DNA of 64,000 nt from Euglena gracilis. Its lineage: Eukaryota; Euglenida; Euglenophyceae; Euglenales. This document shows positions 57,326-64,000 of the stretch, piece by piece. The position numbers and the translations under genes are program-made. The notes below the pieces were generated by a model, which was given only the letters and a program-made list of their open reading frames with translations, did not search any database and was not told the DNA's origin. The DNA is taken from NCBI GenBank assembly GCA_039621445.1, contig CP154955.1, forward strand, positions 11,024,241-11,088,240, written 5' to 3'. Each line of letters starts with the position of its first letter. Positions within the stretch are counted from its first letter, which is position 1.

Positions 57326-58267
57326 GTTGTGTGGGAAGACCTGGTGGAGGGGGGGTCGACCCCCTCCCAGGCTGTTTTTTCAGGTGGTGCCGACCCCACC
57401 CTGGGGGAGGGGGGTGCCTGCCTGGGCAGGCGCTCCAAGGCACAAAAATCTGACCCCCGGGGGGGGGGGGCACACAGCAAAAAGTTCCCCTAGCACAGAC
57501 CCTGGCGCCGAAGGCGCCGGGGAGCCAAAAATGGCCTATTTTCAAAGGAATGTGCCTGGGCGCAGGCCGGAATCCGACCCCCCCCCGGGGGGGGGGGGGG
57601 AGTGCCTGCCTGGGCAGGCACCCCAATGCCCTCGGGGTTGGTAAAAAAAACAGCTACCCCCTCCACCCGGGAAGTGGGAGGGGTCGACCCCCCTCCCTTC
57701 ACCCACCACAACACCCTCGCAAAGAAAATTCCTTCGGCGCGGAAGGGTATGTTTGACCTAAAAATTGGAGACCCCGGAAATACAGGAAGACCTGGTGGGG
57801 GGGAGCTGGACCCCCCCGCCCACCACCCATGGGGTTTCAGGGATTCCCGTACAGCCCTCTGGTTGACCCAGCCCATCCCAACCCCAAGGGCCGGTTGGGC
57901 GGGCGCAGAAGGCACTCAAACCCCCCAAATGAGGTGACGGATCGACAAGCGACTGAGGGCCATGTCGCGACTGTTTAATCCACAGCGGGGTGGCGCAATG
58001 GCAGGTTTTTCCGCGCTTTTTTTTTGGTGTTTCTCGATTCTGTAAAATGTGCGGGTTTTTGTGTGCTTTTTCCCAGCGATTTTTCGATTATTGCTGGAAA
58101 ATGAGTTCGACTTCAGATTAATTCTTTTTGGACCTGCTTTTCCCTTACATCAAGCTCTTCACCAATCTTTTCTTTTACCTCAAGAAGGTCGTCCGTCCGC
58201 CTGTATTGTTGGTGGAGGTGACCCATATTGCGCGAGTCCCCCCAGCCCTCTGGGGACCATTGGCCAG

Positions 58268-58366
58268 TCCCCCGGCCCGACGGCCACTGCAGACCTGCTG
58301 CGCAGTGAGCTGGCGGCGGTGCGGGCGGAGCTGCAGCTACAGCAGGCGGACGCCCCACCCTCCACA
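58268..58366 (+). CDS. Gene 3 candidate exon 19, coiled coil
   Basis: SPGPTATADLLRSELAAVRA then ELQLQQADAPPST. Phase 0 with the acceptor at 58267; the donor choice is uncertain. Confidence 0.55.
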
Positions 58367-58755
58367 GTGCCGCCCGTGCCCAGCCGCTCCGCGCAGGACA
58401 GCCAGTGGGCCGGCATTTCTGCAGCAGCCGGAACAGAAGTCGACAGCTGGAATCCATACCATGCCACTGGTGATTTTGCATTTGCGTGTGTGGGTGGGTG
58501 TGGGTGTGGGTGTGGTTGTGTGGGTGTGTTTTTGTGTGTGACCAGCGCCAGACACACACACACACACACAAATGCACGCACATGCACACGCAATTTTTGC
58601 ACACATTCATTCGCACGCGTACACACAACAAATATGTGCACACAACATGTCTTCTACCCCCCAAAAAACAGCAGGAACCATGACTGGTGGAGGGGCCGTA
58701 GTTTTTGGTTCGGTACACGGTCTGGGCCGCCCCCTGCCGCCGACCTGCGCCGCAG

Positions 58756-58928
58756 CGCGGAGGTGGACGGCCTGCGGTCGCAGCTGACGGAGCTGCTGCG
58801 GCGGCGGACGGAGCTGGAGGCCGCGCTGGCGGCGGCGGCGGCGCAGCGGGCGGAGGCGGAGGGGGCGTGGCAGGCGCGGGAGGGGCAGCTGCGGCAGGAC
58901 GTGGCGGACCTCACCACCGCCCCCGCTG
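58756..58928 (+). CDS. Gene 3 candidate exon 20, coiled coil
   Basis: Phase 2 to 1. AEVDGLRSQLTELLRRRTEL, EAALAAAAAQRAEAEGAWQA and REGQLRQDVADLTTAPA. A very regular coiled coil. Confidence 0.65.
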
Positions 58929-58959
58929 GTCCCTGGGCCGGCGGGGGGGGGGGGGGCAG

Positions 58960-59072
58960 GGCAGTGTTCGATATGAGCGTGTACAGTGTTGAGGTGGGGG
59001 GGGGGTGTCACCCCCCGGACCGGAGGGGCTCGAAACCCCTCCCCACACGCCTGCTTTTATGTTGAACCCTGG
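58960..59072. repeat. Short element with GTTCGATATGAG ends
   Basis: GGGCAGTGTTCGATATGAGC at the left and TTTTATGTTGAACCCTGGGG at the right are inverted relatives of the ends seen at 56165-56560. Confidence 0.5.
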
Positions 59073-59524
59073 GGAGGGGCTGAATGGAACCCCCAGATAT
59101 TCGATTCAGGCACTCTACGTGCGGGACCCCCCGCCAGGCCTTCCTGTGAAGCCCTGGGAGGTTCGTTCATATGGGCCGTAATTGATGCCGGTTGGTGACG
59201 GAACGGGTGTTAATTTTTTTCCAGATGGTTGACGTGGTGTGCCCCTTTAAAATAGAAGGCGAGACAAAATGTTTGCAGAAGACTTGGTTGGGTTGACCAA
59301 TCGTTGGATTTTTTTTGGAAATTTTTCATTGAAATCCAAGGCAACAAGAGGTTGGCCCCCCATCATTCTGTGTGGGGTTTCACTGGTCGGACCACCCCAT
59401 GTGGCAGCGGTGGCACCTCAACATGAAGGCATGGGGTTTCTGCAACCATATTCCCAACACGTTTGCCCCCATCCCCCAGAGTGCATCTGTGCCATCACCC
59501 CCCATGCACAGAAGCGCACATGTG

Positions 59525-59530
59525 CACGCG

Positions 59531-59583
<53 letters not shown>

Positions 59584-59800
59584 CCACAACAACAACAACA
59601 ACAACAACACACAACGCACACACCCACTCACACACACACAACACACACCCACTCTCACACACCACACACAAACACCCAAACACACACACAACGCACACAC
59701 TCACAACACAGACACATCCACCCACGAACAAACAAACAAACGCACGCGCGCGCGCACACACGCCCACATGCACACACATAAGCACACACACGAGCTCGCC
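59525..59800 (+). repeat. (GC)n(AC)n and CAA-rich microsatellite
   Basis: CGCGCGCG block, CA tract, (ACA)n and irregular CACACA units. Confidence 0.93.
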
Positions 59801-59838
59801 CCGGAGCAGTGACCGGCGTGCGCCGCCCTGAACTGCAG

Positions 59839-60008
59839 CCTGCAGCGCGGCAGCACGCTGGAGGCGGAGGTGCGGCGCGTCACGGCCGAGGCGGAGGTGG
59901 AGCGGGAGCAGCACCGCGACACGGTGCGGCAGTACGTGACGGAGGCCAGCGCCACAGCGGACCAGAGCCAGACAGTGGCCCGCCTGAAGGCCGCGCTGGA
60001 GGCCCATG
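59839..60008 (+). CDS. Gene 3 candidate exon 21, coiled coil
   Basis: Phase 2 to 1. LQRGSTLEAEVRRVTAEAEV, EREQHRDTVRQYVTEASATA and DQSQTVARLKAALEAH. Confidence 0.65.
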
Positions 60009-60540
60009 GTGACACTGATATCGGGCGGCCCCACTATCCCATCGCTGTCCCACGGCTGGTTCAGGGGGGACACAGTTGTAGGCTTTTTTTGTGTTTTTAA
60101 TTTTGAACAAAATTTTCGTATTTTCACCCTTTTTTGTGTGTCGCATTCCCATTTCCATTTGTGTTGCATTTCAAAGGTATTGCCCCCCCGATTGGAGGTG
60201 ATAGGTTCGAACTCTGCACATTGGTGTGTAATAAGAGTCAGTTTGAAGAGTCAGTTTCCCTCAACACCACAACAGGTTCCACCCGAACCCTCTGATTTAT
60301 ACAACGAAATGGGAATGTGGAGTCCACTATATCCGTTTCCACTTCAAACATTTGATGCCTAGAGGACAGTTAAGCATCCAAACCTGCTCTCCTGTCAAAA
60401 CAGGAACTTTTAGGGTCGCCGTTATTGACCTACTTGCTTTAGGTGATAATTTCCCGGTGGAGGTCATTTTTGACCACCACAATGCGCATAAGATATCGCA
60501 CCAAATTCAACGACAGTGGCACTCTGCTTGCGCCAGCCAG

Positions 60541-60616
60541 AAGGAGACAGAGGCACGGGAAAGAGAGGTGGCGGCGGTTCAGGAGCAGTTGGACAAGCAG
60601 AGGAAGCCTCCCTGCG
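60541..60616 (+). CDS. Gene 3 candidate exon 22, coiled coil
   Basis: KETEAREREVAAVQEQLDKQ then RKPPC, phase 0 to 1. The end phase fits exon 23. The acceptor could be one of three closely spaced AGs. Confidence 0.5.
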
Positions 60617-60967
60617 GTTCCCAGTTCATTCGCAGACAAATCTCCCAAATTTACAGAAGAATTTCAAGAACCTTGGAAACCTTCTATCAATCTTCTGCAT
60701 TTGACAGGATACCAAAAATGACGCCAGGCAACCAAAACAAGACACACGACACAACGCGCGCATGCACACACGCACAACACACACAAGCACATAATACACA
60801 CACCGGCGCACACAGGCAGCAAGGTGTGGCGTTACTGGCACCCATCCTTGGACATATTCACCGCAAAAGACACCTTCAGAATGATTTTGAGATACATGCA
60901 ATTGTTTTGGCAGAATAAATTTCAGAATGTAAGTCAATTGACACAATTTTAATATACAGCTGTTTCA

Positions 60968-61048
60968 ACCAGTAATCCACCCACCCACCCACCCACCCAC
61001 CCAACCACCCACACCCACACCCACACACACCCACACCCACACACAAGC
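60968..61048 (+). repeat. (CCCA)n/(ACACCC)n tract
   Basis: CCCACCCA and ACACCCACACCC units ending at the acceptor of exon 23. Confidence 0.93.
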
Positions 61049-61051
61049 CAG

Positions 61052-61227
61052 TGTGCTCGATCGTGCGAGAGCATGGAGGGGTCGGGCCGATGGCGCGGCA
61101 GGAGGAGAAGAACCGCATGACCGCGGCCCTCCTGGCAGGCCTGCAGCGGGACCTGCAGCTGCTGCAGGCCCAGCAGTCCCGCGACGCCGCCAATCGCTCA
61201 GGGCCCCCTCCCACGCCGTCCGCCCCG
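61052..61227 (+). CDS. Gene 3 candidate exon 23, coiled coil
   Basis: Phase 1 to 0. REHGGVGPMARQEEKNRMTA, ALLAGLQRDLQLLQAQQSRD and AANRSGPPPTPSAP. The next codons (GTTTGA) could be a donor or end the gene at 61233. I prefer the donor, because similar exons follow. Confidence 0.55.
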
Positions 61228-61529
61228 GTTTGAGCTCTGACAACTATCATCTTCACCGCACCACCAGGGAAGGTTTCGCGTTGGGCTTGCCTGGCAAACC
61301 AGGTTGCACTGGCTGATATGTACTGTTGGAAAGTTTTCAAAATGCTGCCCAGGAGGTCGTGGAGGTTGGTGTGGATTTGCTGCGACATTGGTGCCATATC
61401 ATCGCACACTGTCATAATACCCTCCCCAGCTGCCCGGGAAGTGGTGTCCTAGGCTTGTGCTGCCAGACTTGTCAAATTTCCGGGGGAGGTCAGCACCGCG
61501 TTCGTTTTTACGTCTGCCGATGCTCAAAC

Positions 61530-61630
61530 CCCCCCCCCAAATATAAAACCCCCCGGTTTCACATTTGGGCGGAAATTTCAAGACCACCACGGGGGGTTTT
61601 ATATTGGGGGGGGGGTTATATGTGGGGGGA
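61530..61630. repeat. AAATATAAAACCCCCC inverted-repeat element
   Basis: CCCCCAAATATAAAACCCCC at the left and GGGGGGTTTTATATTGGGGG at the right. Inverted copy of the element at 39630-39735 through the shared GATTTC/TTTCAAGACC core. Confidence 0.6.
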
Positions 61631-62339
61631 ACCCAAACTTCTGGCGATTTTCTGTCCTTTTTCATTTTATCCCTCGTAGCTCTTTTGTGTTGCCTCCAAT
61701 ATAAAAAAACCTCTCCGAGACTCCCTTGATGTCTCAATTTCGGTTGTTTCGAGTGCCATGGCCACTTAACCACCAACGTCCGAGGAGTCAAGAGGTGATA
61801 GATGCAAATATAATATTTTGTTTTGGGGGGGGGGTCGCTGAGCTCTTACCTCTTTAGAGTAAGAGCGAAGCTTACCACCAGGGAAAAGGGGGGGTCCAAC
61901 CCCCCCCCCTCCCCTGGCCCCCCTCTCTCTCTGGGTAGACCGTGAAAACCGCGGATTATCACCATGATCCCGGCCCGGTTCCGGAAAAAAAATTTTCAGT
62001 CGCGAGCGACTGGATTTCTAGTTTCCGAATCACCTGGGTTTGACCCCCAACTCCCCGCCAGGCCCGAGTTATTCACGCGCGAAGGGGTCCAAACTGGGTA
62101 GGATCGGCCCGCCCCCTGGATAAGCCCCCCCCCCTTTGGACTCTGCCATTTCGGGCCCCAAAATCGATATTTTCAAAATATTTCCAAAATGAAGCCAAAT
62201 CGAAGGAAATGTCCGGAGACCTAAATTGAAGCCCTTGGAACGCTCTATCTACTGGGATTTTGGTTTCCCCGCAGCTCACCGCCCATCCCGAGATACGGGC
62301 GTTTTTTTTAGCCAATTTAGGCCATTTTAGGCCATTTTG

Positions 62340-62830
62340 TACACTTTTTCCACTGTTCGGTTTGGCCATTTTCGGCCAAAAAGTCGAAAAAAATCGAAAT
62401 AAAATTTTTGCCCGAAACGATGTTTTTTGGCCTCCCGGACCCGGGAAAACTTTTTTTGAGCCGAAAATGAGCGTTTTTCGACCCACCAGCGCCCCTCTTT
62501 GGGCCGCCAGCCCATTGATTTTGGGTCAAAACCAGGTCAAAAACGTCGAAAAAAATCGAAAAAAAATTTTGCCCGAAACGATATTTTTTGGCCTCCCGGA
62601 CCCGGAAAAACTGTTTTTGAGCCGAAAATGAGTGTTTTTCGACCCGCCAGCGCCCCATTTTGGGCCGCCAACCAACCCATTGACTTCGGGTCAAAACCGG
62701 GTCAAAAAAGTCGAAAAATATCGGAAAAAAAATTGCCCGAAATGATGTTTTTTTGCCTCCCGGACCCAGGAAAGGTGATTTTTGAGCTAAAAACGACTGC
62801 TTTTTGACCCCCTGGCCTCCGGTTTCGGGC
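62340..62830 (+). repeat. Three tandem units of about 160 bp
   Basis: Each unit has GCCCGAAACGATGTTTTTTG, GCCTCCCGGACCCGG, TTTTTGAGCC(G)AAAATGAG and GGGTCAAAACC(A/G)GGTCAAAA. Anchors lie at 62411, 62571 and 62734. Confidence 0.92.
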
Positions 62831-63038
62831 ACAAAACCCTTGCATTTCAGTCAAAAGAGACGCGTGGAGTGGGCCGGTGTATATAGAGGGGTCTATGAAG
62901 GGGTGGGTGTGCGCTTATGAAGAGCTCAGCACTATTCAAAACCTGGTTATATTCGGTCGGCAAACCAAACGCCCCAGGGGGGGAGGTTGTATTTGGGTGG
63001 GTTTACCCGCCGTGTTTGGGAGGTGCCGCTGCCGGCAG

Positions 63039-63140
63039 CCGCCGGAGGTGCAGCAGGAGGCCGAGTGGCGGGCGGAGGTGGCGGAGCTGCGGCGGTGGCT
63101 GATCACGAAGACGGAGCAGCAGCATGAGTTGGAGCGAAGC
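63039..63140 (+). CDS. Gene 3 candidate exon 24, coiled coil
   Basis: 34 codons, phase 0 to 0. PPEVQQEAEWRAEVAELRRW then LITKTEQQHELERS. A TGA follows in frame 18 bp after the donor, so the exon could also be terminal. Confidence 0.58.
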
Positions 63141-63514
63141 GTGCTGACCCTGCCCTGAGGGGTGGCCGGGGGAGGGGTAGCGCACCTTAGAAGTGCACAC
63201 CGGCCTAACAAGTGCGAAGGTGCCAAACTCCCAGGGGGGAGGGGTGGCACGGAGGGTCCAAAGTTTCCTCCTTAAGAAGTGTCCCCCAAAATCCCAGCCA
63301 CAGGCCATGTTTTTGTGATCTTTCATTTCTTTCCACTTACATTTTCCCCCCCAACGGCGCCTCCTCTCCCAAAGGTTCCTGAGCCAACTTTGGGGTTGCT
63401 TCCTTTGGCGGGGCTGGCTGGAGGTGTCCGGCATGAGGGGGGATTTGTGTGTGGAGTGGTGTGGGACGGTTGGTTCGGCAGCCGCGTCCAGTGCCGTCTC
63501 GGGAATTGCGCCAG

Positions 63515-63606
63515 GCGGACGAGGATGCGAAGGAGGCCCTGCGGCACAGCCAGCGTGCCGGCCGGCTTGCGGACAGCAGTGCTGCCCACCCCCCACGCTG
63601 CCGTTT
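63515..63606 (+). CDS. Gene 3 candidate exon 25, coiled coil
   Basis: ADEDAKEALRHSQRAGRLAD then SSAAH, phase 0 start. The 3' edge is uncertain. A longer 5' version, which adds SRELRQ, is possible. Confidence 0.45.
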
Positions 63607-63923
63607 GTATGCGTCTCCTTTGGTGGCGGGCGCCTGCGTCGCCTCTCTGTTCCACAGTTTCTGGGCTTGACCCACGGTCTCTGCAGCCCACTTTACATTG
63701 CAGCTTTCGCCAATGATTTGTGCATCGTCCCAGGTCACATGTCATTTTTTGTGTTATTTTGGGTGTTTTTTATTTGCGTTTTTGTTTGTGTGTTTTTATT
63801 CTTTTTGATTTTTGTGCCTTTTTTTGCTTTTTTTTGTGTTTTTTTGTGGGGGTTTTTTGTGTTTAAGTTCTTGGTGGAAAACATTCCATTGGGGCCCAAC
63901 GGGCAACGCCCGAGTCAAGCCAG

Positions 63924-64000
63924 CCGGCATCCTCGCGCCAGTCGCAGGCCCTGCTGGAGGCGCTGGAGCGCGGCGGGCGGCGGGAGGTGGAGCTGGAGGG
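63924..64000 (+). CDS. Gene 3 candidate exon 26, cut by the window edge
   Basis: Phase 0 start: PASSRQSQALLEALERGGRR then EVELE. Coiled-coil type. It shows that the gene runs on beyond the right edge. Confidence 0.58.

Larger units (their letters stand above)
35975..64000 (+). other. Gene 3: long coiled-coil protein, unrecognised, continues past right edge
   Basis: About 26 candidate exons on the + strand share high GC, GT-AG sites and non-random, mostly helical peptides. The first is a short helix. A Pro/Ser/Ala-rich disordered stretch follows, then exons of globular type up to about 49.4 kb. From 50.2 kb onwards come exons rich in Glu, Gln, Leu, Ala and Arg with heptad spacing, typical of coiled coils. 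Exons from 53958 onward are mostly in phase 0. I do not recognise a family; a scaffold, tether or ciliary/centrosomal protein would fit the architecture. Several junctions are out of phase (for example 44866 to 46653, 49421 to 50169 and 58366 to 58756), so exons are missing or two genes are joined here. Confidence 0.5.

Overview
The window looks like nuclear DNA of a eukaryote, most likely a protist. I see three protein-coding genes, all on the + strand, cut into many short GC-rich exons with GT-AG splice sites. The introns are 0.2 to 3.8 kb long and full of simple repeats, C-run/G-run hairpins and small non-autonomous transposons. I cannot name the organism. All gene models were assembled by eye from homology and intron phase; no splice-aware alignment was run.

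Gene 1 (about 628-12749, 5' end uncertain) is a class 3 (alpha/beta-hydrolase) lipase preceded by a cysteine-rich sushi/CCP-like module. Its nucleophile elbow, acid region and final histidine sit on separate exons, and nearly all exon phases agree. One exon needs a single extra G in a G-run to restore both frame and phase. Exon 4 and its neighbourhood are also present as a decayed tandem copy just upstream.

Gene 2 (13573-34717) is an ortholog of PLAA/Doa1/Ufd3, the WD40-PFU-PUL ubiquitin-binding cofactor of p97/Cdc48. I can place 23 exons, about 870 codons, covering the seven-bladed propeller, the PFU domain and the PUL armadillo domain. Almost every junction keeps phase.

Gene 3 (35975 to beyond the right edge) is unrecognised. 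It starts with a short helix and a Pro/Ser/Ala-rich stretch, continues with a run of unidentified globular exons, and from about 50 kb onwards consists of coiled-coil exons. Several junctions in it do not match in phase, so exons are missing or it could be two genes.

The non-coding part is the most unusual. A 2.49-kb element at 51357-53843 has perfect 24-bp terminal inverted repeats and a 5-bp target duplication. It has no convincing ORF, but carries more than a dozen copies or variants of the palindrome TTGCGCTTAAGCGCAA and two large internal foldbacks. Two hAT-like MITE families carry 8-bp target duplications. A 292-bp foldback element has split a TATATG microsatellite. There are also inverted or dispersed copies of several other intronic repeats, two minisatellites with units of about 160-200 bp, and a perfect 40-bp palindrome.
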